Shown piece after piece: positions 44,161 through 52,619 of a stretch of 64,000 nt of DNA (the first letter of the stretch is position 1; each line of letters starts with the position of its first letter). The translations under genes were made by a program, and so were the position numbers. The stretch covers positions 2,170,001 through 2,234,000 of the forward strand of contig CANLVO010000001.1 in NCBI GenBank assembly GCA_947494645.1, given 5' to 3'. The notes under the pieces were generated by a model. The model was not told the origin of the DNA and made no database searches. It saw only the letters and a program-made list of their open reading frames with translations. Source of the stretch: an uncultured Litoreibacter sp. (GTDB lineage: Bacteria; Pseudomonadota; Alphaproteobacteria; Rhodobacterales; Rhodobacteraceae).

Positions 44161-44215
44161 GCTTTGCTTGCAAAAGCGCCCCGCCCACACGGGCGAGGCG
44201 CTCAGAAAGCAAAGC
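44161..44215 (-). terminator. Large two-stage hairpin between tctC and tctA
   Basis: An outer stem of perfect 9-bp arms (GCTTTGCTT and AAGCAAAGC) encloses an inner GC stem (AGCGCC-C-CGCCC, loop ACAC, GGGCG-A-GGCGCT). It starts at the tctC stop. Such elements protect binding-protein mRNA and reduce read-through to the membrane gene. Confidence 0.7.
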
Positions 44216-45322
44216 CTAGTTCAGCGAAACGCCGTACTTTTCTTGCAGCCAGTTGACCACGAAGGCCTTCGCCGCCTCAGGCACCTGCGTAGCACTTGCC
44301 AAAGCGGTTTGCGCCTTGTCGCCCGTCATCTGCGGGTACTTACCCAAACGCGCGCCGGAAATCTCTGCAAAGTCCGCGCGCGCTTTCACATCCTCAAACG
44401 CCTTGGTGTAGGTCACAATCGCATCGTTCGAAGCTCCGTTTGGCAGGAACACCATTTTCTGCGCGGGGAAGCCTGCAACGAAGAAGGCCTTCCAAGCGTC
44501 CCATTTCTCGCCCGAAGTTTCACACCCTTCGGTCGCGTCGCAGACCTCTTTGAAGGTCGGGATGTCGGGGAATGTGGGGTCCCGTACGATGTTGCCCGCG
44601 TCATCCAGCGAGCCCCAGGTCATCATTGGCACAGCGGTGCCTGCTTCAACCAATGGCGTCACACCTTTGAGATACGAGGACGAGGTCTGGTAGTCGATAT
44701 TTGCCTCGCCGCGCTCAAACATCAGACGTCCGTCGCCGCGGCCCTTGATGCCCATGACGCTTTCGACGTTCAGACCCAGCATCTCCCAGGCCAAGGTTGG
44801 CACAAGGTCCAGACGGGTTGCACCTTGGTTGCCGTAGATGAAGTCCTCACCTTGCAGGCCGGAGGCATCCATGCCGTCCATCTTTTCAGCCATTTCAGGC
44901 GGCAGGTAGGCCACGCCACCTGTGCCGGACGCCAGCACGACATTCCAGTCGGCGTAGTTGTATTTCACGCGAGGATCACCCAGCAGGAACGGGAATTGAG
45001 TGGAGCCCGAAGACCCGAAGATCAGCGTGCCGTCCTCATAGGATTGTTCCTGAAAGAAGTTTGCGCCTTTGGTGGAGCCCGCACCCGGCATGAACTTTAC
45101 AACGACCGTCGGCTGACCGGGCAATGCCTCGGACAGAAGCGGCGCGTAGAAATTCGCCCATTTGGCAGAGCCGCCGGTTTCCGAGAACGGAATGATCCAT
45201 TCGACGGTTTTGCCCGCCAGATCAATCCCGTGGCCGCCCGCATTCGCCTGCAGGCCAAAAGACGCAGCCGCAGCGGCCACAAGGCCAAGGGCTGCACGAC
45301 GTGTGGTTTTCAATTTAGACAT
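44216..45322 (-). CDS. tctC: Tricarboxylate-binding periplasmic protein
   Basis: A 368-residue binding protein. ATG 45322 follows GGAGG; the signal includes twin Arg (TTRRAALGLVAAAAASFG). The mature part has the TctC fold: TVEWIIPFSETGGSAKWANF near the start, VKFMPGAGSTKGANFF, and FVAGFPAQKMVFLPNG in the second lobe. It is longer than typical TctC (about 325), with an added loop around residues 275-300 that includes two Cys (EVCDATEGCETSG). The divergent tctDE two-component genes support this assignment. Confidence 0.83.
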   Translation of the reverse strand: MSKLKTTRRAALGLVAAAAASFGLQANAGGHGIDLAGKTVEWIIPFSETGGSAKWANFYAPLLSEALPGQPTVVVKFMPGAGSTKGANFFQEQSYEDGTLIFGSSGSTQFPFLLGDPRVKYNYADWNVVLASGTGGVAYLPPEMAEKMDGMDASGLQGEDFIYGNQGATRLDLVPTLAWEMLGLNVESVMGIKGRGDGRLMFERGEANIDYQTSSSYLKGVTPLVEAGTAVPMMTWGSLDDAGNIVRDPTFPDIPTFKEVCDATEGCETSGEKWDAWKAFFVAGFPAQKMVFLPNGASNDAIVTYTKAFEDVKARADFAEISGARLGKYPQMTGDKAQTALASATQVPEAAKAFVVNWLQEKYGVSLN

Positions 45323-45457
45323 GTTTTCCTCCCTGGAAATGTCACCCCGACCTCCCGAGACGCGGCGTACATTCGTAAGAACCGCGCGGGTGCCGCGCAG
45401 TTGATCTTCACAAACTGACCTGCGAACCTTGCGTGAAACTTGCAGCGGCGAAAAAAG

Positions 45458-46132
45458 ATGCGGATCACGTTGGTCGAAGACAATATCGGGCTTTCCAAAG
45501 GCATCGCGTATCGGCTGCAAGACGCGGGCCACGCGGTCGACGTGCTGCATGACGGCGCAGAGGCCTCGCAGTTTCTGGCAACCGACACATCAGATCTGAT
45601 CATTCTCGACATCAACCTGCCCGGCAAGGACGGGCTGGAAATCCTGCGCGAGCTGCGCACCCGCGATGACCCGCGCCCCGTCGTGCTGCTGACCGCACGC
45701 GCTGACATCAAAGATCGCGTCATCGGTTTGGATGCAGGGGCCGACGACTACTTGATAAAACCCTTCGAGATGGACGAGCTAGAGGCCCGCGTCCGCGCCC
45801 TCAGCCGCCGCAGAGCAGACAAGTCTCGACAGGTGCGCACTATCGGAGCGCTGCAATTCGACGTGGCCGCGCGGCAGCTGAAAGCAGATGAAAAGACGCT
45901 GGACATCCCCCGCCGTGAGCTGTCGATTTTCGAACGTCTCATCCTCGCTGACGGGCGTCGCATCACCAAATCAGCGCTTCTTGACCATGTCTACGGCACC
46001 GGCGCGGATGTCGAAGAACGGGTGATTGAGGTCTATGTTTCCCGCCTCAGGTCCCGCCTGAAACAGCATGGGGTTGAGATAAACTCCGCCCGTGGCCTCG
46101 GGTATCAACTTCAGCAAAAGCGCGGCACATGA
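45458..46132 (+). CDS. tctD: OmpR-type response regulator of the tct locus
   Basis: A 224-residue regulator. The receiver domain has acidic residues in VEDN, phospho-acceptor Asp51 (LIILDINLPG), and Lys in LIKPF. The winged-helix DNA-binding domain begins near residue 128 (GALQFDVAARQLKADEKTL; RRELSIFERLILADGR; VSRLRSRLKQHGVEINSARG). ATG 45458 is preferred over an upstream TTG. It is divergent from tctC, 135 bp away, and overlaps the sensor kinase gene by 4 bp. It probably activates tct genes when the substrate is present. Confidence 0.87.
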   Translation: MRITLVEDNIGLSKGIAYRLQDAGHAVDVLHDGAEASQFLATDTSDLIILDINLPGKDGLEILRELRTRDDPRPVVLLTARADIKDRVIGLDAGADDYLIKPFEMDELEARVRALSRRRADKSRQVRTIGALQFDVAARQLKADEKTLDIPRRELSIFERLILADGRRITKSALLDHVYGTGADVEERVIEVYVSRLRSRLKQHGVEINSARGLGYQLQQKRGT

Positions 46133-47496
46133 ACACGCGTTCGCTGAGGCTGCGGCTAATCCTCATCATCTTGCTGCCTTTGCTGCTGGTCGCGGGCGTG
46201 ACGGCGCTGTGGCAGGTCCAGACAACCACGAAACGTGCCGAAGACATCTTTGATCGCGGCCTGCTTTCGGCGGCGCTGGCCATCTCGCGCGACGTGGCCT
46301 TGTCGGGCGGCGATGCGCTCGGCCCCTCCACCCGGCGCTTGGTCAGCGACACCTCGGGCGGGGAGTTGTTCTACCACGTCTTCGCCCCTGACGGCGTGTT
46401 CGTCACAGGGTATGCGACCCCGCCCGCACTGGGGGCCAATCTGACCGCAGACCATGACGAGCCGTTCTATTACGACGCCGTCTATCAAGGGCAGGACGTC
46501 CGCGTGCTCCGGTTCCGTGACGCCATGACCGTGGACGGGCTAACGGGGTTGTTCACCATCACCGTCTGGCAGCGCACGCAGGTCCGCGCCTCCTTTGTGC
46601 AGGCGGTCGGTTTCCGGGCGATCACAGTCATCGCACTGATGGTCGCGTCCGTCGCCGCAATCGTCTGGTTCGGCGTTGGGTTGGGTTTGCGCCCGCTATT
46701 GGACCTGCAGGACGCTATCGCCAAACGCACCCCCAGCGAGCTTGAACCGATCCGCCGCGGCGTGCCTGTAGAAGTGAAGGGAGTCGTGTCCACGCTCAAT
46801 TCATTGCTCGAACGGGTGTCACGGCGTATCAGTTCTAAAGACGAATTCATCTCGAATGCAGCGCATCAACTTCGCAACCCAATCGCTGGCATCCTCGCTT
46901 TGGCTGAAGCCGTGGAGAATGCGCCAAACGCCGAAGCTGCAAAACGCCGTAGCAAGGAGCTGGTGACCGCGGCCAGAGACGCAACCCACCTAACCAACCA
47001 GCTTTTGTCGTTCGAGCGCGCCAATGGCGATGCAAACGACATTCGGCGTCATCCGGTCGATGTGTCAGAGTTAATCCGCGCCTGCATGAGCCGTATCAAG
47101 AAGGACGCCGCGGGCCAAAATGTTGAGATCAATGTGACCCCAATGCCCGGACCCCTTTCGGTCTTGGGCGACACACTGATGTTGCAAGAGGCCATCTTGA
47201 ACCTTCTCAACAACGCTCTTGTTCATGGCGGGCCCTACTTGTCCCAGATCGAAGTATCTGCCCGTCAAAATAGACAAACGGTTGAGATCACCATTCAAGA
47301 TAACGGGCGCGGGATCAGTCCGGACAAACTAGATCAGGCGCTTGTTCGCTTTGGTCAGGCAGATGCCGGCCCCGGCAGCGGGCTAGGCCTATCCATCGTC
47401 CAACGCGTTTTGGAAAGTCACAACGGCCGCCTGGACCTCAGACCTGCGGAAAAGGGTCTCCAGGCAGTGATACTCTTGCCTTCTGTTTTGCCGTAA
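46129..47496 (+). CDS. tctE: Sensor histidine kinase of the tct locus
   Basis: A 455-residue membrane kinase. Helices lie at about residues 8-28 and 163-185 with a periplasmic sensor domain between. The phospho-His is in NAAHQLRNPIAG, followed by the N box (LNLLNNALVHG) and G boxes (DNGRGISPDKL and GSGLGLSIVQ). It phosphorylates the response regulator that it overlaps. The periplasmic domain is the TctE size and likely senses a tricarboxylate. Confidence 0.87.
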   Translation: MNTRSLRLRLILIILLPLLLVAGVTALWQVQTTTKRAEDIFDRGLLSAALAISRDVALSGGDALGPSTRRLVSDTSGGELFYHVFAPDGVFVTGYATPPALGANLTADHDEPFYYDAVYQGQDVRVLRFRDAMTVDGLTGLFTITVWQRTQVRASFVQAVGFRAITVIALMVASVAAIVWFGVGLGLRPLLDLQDAIAKRTPSELEPIRRGVPVEVKGVVSTLNSLLERVSRRISSKDEFISNAAHQLRNPIAGILALAEAVENAPNAEAAKRRSKELVTAARDATHLTNQLLSFERANGDANDIRRHPVDVSELIRACMSRIKKDAAGQNVEINVTPMPGPLSVLGDTLMLQEAILNLLNNALVHGGPYLSQIEVSARQNRQTVEITIQDNGRGISPDKLDQALVRFGQADAGPGSGLGLSIVQRVLESHNGRLDLRPAEKGLQAVILLPSVLP

Positions 47497-47635
47497 TTGT
47501 GTTGGCGCGCTGATCACGCTCGGAAATATGGTCGGTCACTCAAAGCAGAAGGTACCGATGAAGATCAAGAACAAGATTATTCGAGTTATTGCCGCAAGTA
47601 TCGATCAGCCCCACTTGGTTGGTCCAATTTGACTG

Positions 47636-48550
47636 TTAGTGCATGATTGGCCTGGGTTCCACCGGGATGATGGTTTCGGGTGCCGGTGGGCGGTAGCCCA
47701 GAGCACTGTGTGGACGTTTGGTGTTGTAGTGTTTCCTCCACCTTTCGATCAGGATTTGTGCTCCTCGCAAGCTGTAGAAAACTTCTCCGTTGAGCAATTC
47801 ATCCCTCATTCGCGCATTGAAGCTTTCGCAGTAGCCGTTTTCCCACGTTGATCCCGGTTCGATGTATGCGGTCTTGGCCCGGACAGCTGAGATCCAGTCT
47901 CTGACAGCCTTGGCAATGAATTCTGGGCCGTTGTCTGACCGGATGTAGGCAGGCACCCCTCGCAGGATGAACAGGTCTGTCAGGGCGTCGATGACCTCGG
48001 TCGGGTTCAGTTTCCGCTTCACTCGGATTGCGAGGCATTCGCGGTTGTGTTCGTCCAAGATGTTCAGTGTTCGGAATGCCTTCCCATCATCCGTCCGGTA
48101 GTGAACGAAGTCATAGGACCAAACACGGTCGCGGTATTCTGGCCGTAGACGAATGCACGATCCGTCATTGAGCCAAAGCCGCCCTTTCTTTGGCTGCTTC
48201 ATTGGCACTTTGAGCCCCTACCGTCGCTACGGGCGTTCAACTCGCTTGTCGTTGACCAACCAGCCTGCATCTCTCAGCAGAGCCGCAATCCGATGATAGC
48301 CGTATCGACCATATAGGCGCGCCAGCTCGATCATGTCGGCCACCAGGCGATCTTCATCAGCCCGTCCAACTGGCAACCGCCTCTGCGTAGACCGATGCTG
48401 CCCCAAGACGCGACAAGCACGACGCTCCGAGATCTGGAACTGGCTCCGCACATGGTCAATGCAGGCTCGACGACGTGAAGGGCTCAGTAGTTTCCCCGCG
48501 CGGCATTCCCTGGCCGCAAAGCACCTCAACCTGCCGTGGCTTCGTGACAA
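47636..48550 (-). pseudogene. IS3-family transposase orfB, two nonsense mutations
   Basis: The DDE integrase core is intact in sequence: SYDFVHYRTDDGKAFRTLNI, then FILRGVPAYIRSDNGPEFIA and YCESFNARMRDELLNGEVFY, and KRPHSALGYRPPAP. The N-terminal half (LLSPSRRRACIDHVRSQFQI, then GRYGYHRIAALLRDAGW) is in the same frame but separated by two TAG codons at 48227-48229 and 48218-48220. These sit where the family reads Trp and Glu in RxWRREGL. The element cannot make full OrfB without suppression. Confidence 0.8.
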
Positions 48551-48590
48551 TCTCTTTCGGCTTGTGTCGCTTGTTTCCGATAACTGATCC
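48500..48590 (-). pseudogene. IS3-family transposase orfA remnant
   Basis: A short stretch reads HKPKEIVTKPRQVEVLCGQG in one frame, matching the orfA N-terminus (usually KHKPEEIVxKLRQVEVLxGQG). It is out of frame with any start codon and joins orfB sequence directly, so the middle and end of orfA are deleted. Confidence 0.6.
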
Positions 48591-48725
48591 TCCGTTTCCT
48601 AACTATAGAGGCGGACCCCTTTAGTGGGGGAGGATCAGCGTGATTTTTTCTCGTTAGAGAAACCTCTACCGCTGCTAGTATTCCATCTGTAAATCGCGGT
48701 CCCCAGTCGTGAGACCCGGCGCAGG

Positions 48726-50219
48726 TCAAGCGCGGGACTCTTGTATCTTTGGCCAGATCGCGTCCCTTGCGTCTTTCCCGACAAAGAACAACACCTCGTC
48801 GGAGGTGATACCCGGGTGTACGCGCAACACCTCTTTCACGGCCCTATTCGTCGCCGATGCGTCTTTGCGAACCAGGTAGAGCGCAACGGCGGCCAACCGG
48901 GGAAGGTAGTTGACGTCATCGCGAGAGATGGCTTGCTCAGCGCTTGATTGAGCTGCATCCAATTGGCCGCATTTCAGCTCTGCAATCGCGAGGATTGCCC
49001 CCCAAACGGCCAATCTGCTGTCGGCCGGGCTGATCTCGATGCTTTTGCGCAAGTAGGCGAGGGCAGCGTCAAAGTCTCCCCTCATCATCAGTGCGGCACC
49101 CTTTGCCGCATAGGCGTGGCCGTTCATCGGGTCCAGATCAAGCGCACGGTCAATGATAGGCTCGCCCCTCGCGAGTTGGCCAACATCGCAGAGGGCACAG
49201 CCTGTGAGACCCAAGACTGACGAATCCTGACCCTCCAGAGACAAGGCCAGCTCTGCGTTATCAATCGCGCGCTTCACGACGTTATCGTCCTGTCGTAGCA
49301 TGCCGACCCGATATCCAATGGCGTTCATGAGCGATACCATGGCGTAGGCCAGAGGGATTTCCTTGTCTTTGGCAATCGCTTGATCCAGCAAGTCATCGGC
49401 AGCGATAATGGATTTTGGATTCCAACCACGCTCCGCGATCACTTGCATAGCGCGAAGAACCAAGGCGCGCGGCTCAGTCTGGTCATGTGCCGCCAGAAAC
49501 TCCGCTGTGGCCTTCAAAATCTGCGGTTCCGCCTTGGGACCAATCTGGAAAATAAGCGTTTCAACCCCCGTCTCAGATGGCACCGATACATGCCTTGCCC
49601 ACTTCTGAAGACCATCGCTTAGATCGGACAAGCTAATATCGGCGTAGAAGCGATCTTCCATCGAAGAGAGGGCGATTTCGAGATGGTGGGTCGGCGTGGC
49701 GGGCAACCCGTTCAATCCTGGCGACGTGCTGGCAGAACGAGCGGCGGCGATGTTCAAAAAGGGTATCCGATTGAACGCAGCGCGCAAACGTCCATCCAAC
49801 GCACGGGCCATCACAGGGGAAATGGAGGCATCTAACGGCACCACATTGATCTGCAAGACAGGCGTCGCCAAACTTTGCAGCTGTGTCTCATTCCGGGACG
49901 GGCCCTGTTCACGTGTCTCCCCCACAAACTGAAAACCGCGGCCGTGAACTGTTCGGATGATCCGCTTATGTGCGTCGGTATCCCCCAGAGCTTTGCGCGC
50001 CGACTTGATCGCTGATGAAATCGTCGTGTCCGAGACGATGCGTCCCTTCCACACGGTTTCAATAAGGTCATCGCGGGTTCGCAGTGCACCGGGATGCCGC
50101 GCCATCTCGATAATCAGATCAAGGACAAGCGGCTCAACCGAAACGTGCTGGCCATCCCGGCGCAACTCAAATGCTTCGGTGTCGACACTGAATTTTCCGA
50201 ATTCCAGCTTCTCGGTCAT
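48726..50219 (-). CDS. Winged-helix (OmpR/CadC-type) regulator with TPR-like C-terminus
   Basis: A 497-residue protein; ATG 50219 follows GGAGG. Residues 1-100 are an OmpR-type winged helix without a receiver: VSVEPLVLDLIIEMARHPGA, then ALRTRDDLIETVWKGRIVSD, ISSAIKSARKALGD and RTVHGRGFQFVG. From about residue 120 a mixed domain is followed by TPR-like helices (LGLTGCALCDVGQLARGEPI; AYAAKGAALMMRGDFDAALA; LAIAELKCGQLDAAQSSAEQ). There is no transmembrane helix, unlike CadC. OmpR-type domains bind direct repeats with 11-bp spacing, and three such arrays lie upstream of neighbouring genes, including its own divergent region. Confidence 0.85.
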   Translation of the reverse strand: MTEKLEFGKFSVDTEAFELRRDGQHVSVEPLVLDLIIEMARHPGALRTRDDLIETVWKGRIVSDTTISSAIKSARKALGDTDAHKRIIRTVHGRGFQFVGETREQGPSRNETQLQSLATPVLQINVVPLDASISPVMARALDGRLRAAFNRIPFLNIAAARSASTSPGLNGLPATPTHHLEIALSSMEDRFYADISLSDLSDGLQKWARHVSVPSETGVETLIFQIGPKAEPQILKATAEFLAAHDQTEPRALVLRAMQVIAERGWNPKSIIAADDLLDQAIAKDKEIPLAYAMVSLMNAIGYRVGMLRQDDNVVKRAIDNAELALSLEGQDSSVLGLTGCALCDVGQLARGEPIIDRALDLDPMNGHAYAAKGAALMMRGDFDAALAYLRKSIEISPADSRLAVWGAILAIAELKCGQLDAAQSSAEQAISRDDVNYLPRLAAVALYLVRKDASATNRAVKEVLRVHPGITSDEVLFFVGKDARDAIWPKIQESRA

Positions 50220-50309
50220 GGCGCCCTCCACCGGGCAAGATGCACTCAACGCAGCGGTTTGGCAAATGGTCGCGCGCGAAACAAGCGCGCACGACATCCC
50301 CTCAATTTC

Positions 50310-50342
50310 CCCAAGATATCCCCCTGAATTCCTCAAGCAAGG
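50310..50342 (+). promoter_or_regulatory. 11-bp tandem repeat array (degenerate) before the methyltransferase
   Basis: Three 11-bp units: CCCAAGATATC, CCCCTGAATTC, CTCAAGCAAGG. The last matches the third unit of the two better arrays downstream (51636, 52502). It lies between the divergent winged-helix/TPR regulator and the methyltransferase, 86 bp before the latter's start. Confidence 0.55.
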
Positions 50343-50428
50343 ATCGCGCTGCTTTGCGATGACGGGTTCATCGGCAGTCACGCCGCACAACCAGAAAGCT
50401 GAATTCTCAACTCTTGAAAGGACCGAAA

Positions 50429-51247
50429 ATGACACTTCAAACTGAAATCAAACCTGACTTTGACGCCATCAAGTCCAAGCAAAATGCAGCCTGGGCTTCG
50501 GGCGACTATGCGGTCGTGGGAACGACCATTCAGGTCGTGGGCGAAACCCTTGCCGAAGCCGTCGATCTTGTTCCCGGAGCGACCGTTCTGGACGTGGCGT
50601 CAGGGAACGGCAATGCAACGCTTGCCATGGCGCGTCGCTGGCACAAAGTGACCTCGACCGACTACGTGCAATCTCTGCTCGACAAGGGGCAGGCCCGGGC
50701 TCAAGCCGAAAATCTGAACGTTGCCTTCGAGGTCGCGGATGCCGAAGCCTTGCCATTTGCTGACGCGTCGTTCGATGCGGTAGTGTCCACCTTCGGCGTC
50801 ATGTTCGCCCCGAACCAGCACAAGGCAGCATCCGAGATGCTACGGGTATGCAAGCCCGGCGGCTCGATCGGCATGGCCAACTGGACGCCGTCTGGTTTCA
50901 TCGGCCAGTTGTTCAAGACGCTTGGCGGTCACGTAGCACCCCCGCCTGGCGTCGAATCGCCCGCGCTTTGGGGTGATGTGGCGTGGCTTGAGAACGCGTT
51001 CGCTCCCGCTGCCTCCGTCAACGCCAACCTGCGTCAATTCGTGTTCCGCTACCGTGACGCCAAGCACTTCCTAGACGTCTTCCGGACGCTTTACGGTCCC
51101 GTGCACAAAGCCTTCCTGTCACTCGACGAGGCCGGGCGCGCGGCACTTGAACAGGACATTCTTGCGCTCATCGACCGGATGAACGTGGCCACTGACGGAT
51201 CGATGAAAGTCCCCAGCGACTACCTTGAGATTGTCATCACCCGATAG
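50429..51247 (+). CDS. SAM-dependent class I methyltransferase
   Basis: A 272-residue enzyme; ATG 50429 follows GAAAGGA. The AdoMet fold is clear: motif I VLDVASGNGNATLAMAR at about residues 52-68, an acidic residue at the end of strand two (VTSTDYVQSLLDKG), motif II FEVADAEALPFADASFDAVV, and motif III MLRVCKPGGSIGMANW. It resembles UbiE/Coq5-like and small-molecule methyltransferases. The substrate is unknown. It is divergent from the winged-helix/TPR regulator and has an upstream repeat array. Confidence 0.84.
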   Translation: MTLQTEIKPDFDAIKSKQNAAWASGDYAVVGTTIQVVGETLAEAVDLVPGATVLDVASGNGNATLAMARRWHKVTSTDYVQSLLDKGQARAQAENLNVAFEVADAEALPFADASFDAVVSTFGVMFAPNQHKAASEMLRVCKPGGSIGMANWTPSGFIGQLFKTLGGHVAPPPGVESPALWGDVAWLENAFAPAASVNANLRQFVFRYRDAKHFLDVFRTLYGPVHKAFLSLDEAGRAALEQDILALIDRMNVATDGSMKVPSDYLEIVITR

Positions 51248-51328
51248 CGCGAAACCACAACCGACACCGTAGCCGAACAGCCCTGCGGTGTCGGTCACTC
51301 AAACCTCACGTTCCTGAAAGGACAACAC

Positions 51329-51487
51329 ATGCTGAAGACAGTTAAAGCTACCCTGCGCGCCGAAAGGGATCGTCGCCGGAAGCATGCCGAGATGCGGAAT
51401 ATAACACGTAGCCTCGACGCCCTTGCCCTCACAGAGCTTGGCTACCCGCCACAAGAGCCAAAGCGCGGCTGGTTCTACTACCGATGA
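51329..51487 (+). CDS. Small basic protein, DUF1127/YjiS-like
   Basis: A 52-residue ORF starting at ATG 51329 after GAAAGGA. It is Arg/Lys rich: MLKTVKATLRAERDRRRKHA, then LDALALTELGYPPQEPKRGW to the end. The DALALTELGY segment is reminiscent of the YjiS/DUF1127 motif, but the match is partial. It lies 81 bp after the methyltransferase on the same strand. DUF1127 proteins of this size help RNA-based regulation in related bacteria. I am only moderately sure it is a gene. Confidence 0.5.
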   Translation: MLKTVKATLRAERDRRRKHAEMRNITRSLDALALTELGYPPQEPKRGWFYYR

Positions 51488-51635
51488 GGTCGCGCCAGGC
51501 CAAGCCCAACCCGAGGCTGCAAAGGCACGGAGACGTCTGGTGTCAACACATCAACGCTCCGAGCCTTTGTGAATGGCTTCCCGGACTCGATCGGCCCAGC
51601 AACCATATCTGAGATCAGACTGCCGTTCACCGATC

Positions 51636-51668
51636 CTCAAGAAATCCTCAAGGCCCGCTCAAGCAAGC
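51636..51668 (+). promoter_or_regulatory. Three-unit 11-bp CTCAAG repeat array before the acetyltransferase
   Basis: CTCAAGAAATC, CTCAAGGCCCG, CTCAAGCAAGC: three perfect CTCAAG cores at 11-bp phase. The array ends 57 bp before the acetyltransferase start. A TCTAAG box lies 24 bp after the start of the last unit, a plausible -10, so the array would overlap the -35 region, as Pho-type activator sites do. Confidence 0.7.
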
Positions 51669-51724
51669 AGCCGATCTCAAGTCTAAGTCTCGACCATCCG
51701 AAAACGAACACAAAAGAGAACACC

Positions 51725-52426
51725 ATGTTTGATCACCCACAAAACGTTCCACTGTCCGACGACTTGGACACTCCCATCAACGCGTCCTTCGACGGAGCAT
51801 GGTCCGAATTCACACAAACATACGGAACCGCCACAGCCTTGCGGGAAGACATCGGACATTTCGCACGGCCCTTCGGCCGGTCCCAACAGGATCACGACGA
51901 CTTCGTGACCCTGATAAAGTCGCGCACCAAACCTGCGATCCTCTTTCAGATCGAAAAGCCAGTGGTTCCGAAAGGCCTTGAAATTCTCGCTGCACGTCGA
52001 TGTGTGCAAATGGTGTCTGAGGTTCCGATACATGCAGAAACACGCATTGCTTGTCTGGATTTGGACACAAAAGACCGCGAGGACATGTTTGCACTAGCCG
52101 ATCTGACCAAGCCCGGCCCATTTGAGCGCAACACCCATCTGTTGGGAGGCTTCATCGGCCTTCGCAAACAGGGCCAGCTGGTGGCAATGGCAGGGCGACG
52201 CATGGCATTTCCAGGGTGGATCGAAATCAGCGGCGTCTGTGTGCACCCCGATTTCAGAGGCCGCAGCCTTGCCCGATTGCTTGTTGCTGAGGTGATGCAG
52301 CGGATCGCGCAGGAAGGCGCGACGCCGTTCTTGCACACCTATTCCGACAACGAGGCCGCCATCACGCTGTATCGCCGGTTGGGCTTCGAAATTCGCACCG
52401 AAGCCCATGTCATGATGGTCAGCTAG
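51725..52426 (+). CDS. GNAT-family N-acetyltransferase
   Basis: A 233-residue protein. ATG 51725 follows AGAGAACACC; the long 5' leader holds the repeat array. The C-terminal half is a GNAT fold: GFIGLRKQGQLVAMAGRRMA, then IEISGVCVHPDFRGRSLARL, where V-HPDFRGRSLA is the acetyl-CoA pyrophosphate loop, and FLHTYSDNEAAITLYRRLGF at the end. Residues 1-110 form an extra N-terminal region. The acceptor is unknown. It is between the two methyltransferase genes. Confidence 0.8.
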   Translation: MFDHPQNVPLSDDLDTPINASFDGAWSEFTQTYGTATALREDIGHFARPFGRSQQDHDDFVTLIKSRTKPAILFQIEKPVVPKGLEILAARRCVQMVSEVPIHAETRIACLDLDTKDREDMFALADLTKPGPFERNTHLLGGFIGLRKQGQLVAMAGRRMAFPGWIEISGVCVHPDFRGRSLARLLVAEVMQRIAQEGATPFLHTYSDNEAAITLYRRLGFEIRTEAHVMMVS

Positions 52427-52501
52427 CGCATCACCGCTCAGGCGCGTGGTCACGCATCGCGCGCTCCTGCCGGGCCGGACTCCCACGGGCCGCTGGCAAT
52501 C

Positions 52502-52534
52502 CTCAAGAAACCCTCAAATGACCCTCAAGCAGAC
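52502..52534 (+). promoter_or_regulatory. Three-unit 11-bp CTCAAG repeat array before the membrane methyltransferase
   Basis: CTCAAGAAACC, CTCAAATGACC, CTCAAGCAGAC: two perfect and one near-perfect core at 11-bp phase. The first unit shares 10 of 11 bases with the first unit at 51636. It ends 86 bp before the downstream start, with CATAAG 26 bp after the start of the last unit. Confidence 0.7.
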
Positions 52535-52619
52535 GCGCGGCCTGCGCGCCATAAGCGGCCCTGCAACGCGGATCACACAAATTGATCCACCACCAACCCT
52601 GTCAAAAACGGAGACTTCA

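Larger units (their letters stand above)
47602..48637 (-). mobile_element. Degenerate IS3-family insertion sequence
   Basis: About 1.03 kb bounded by imperfect inverted ends that share GATC, CCCCACT and GGTCC (inward from 47602 and from 48637). It carries broken IS3-type transposase genes on the minus strand. There is no clear target-site duplication. Full members are about 1.2 kb; the shortfall is an internal deletion in orfA. Just left of it an open frame with a plausible ribosome site (start ATG 47555) is cut by the element. Confidence 0.75.

Noticed and set aside
43829-45418. A 529-codon open frame on the plus strand opposite tctA and tctC
   Set aside because: It runs antisense through two genes with strong family matches, has no ribosome site and no recognisable sequence. 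It is a GC-rich shadow frame.
47602-48637. Target-site duplication GATCAG at both ends of the IS element
   Set aside because: GATC is more likely part of the inverted ends, and the bases outside do not match.
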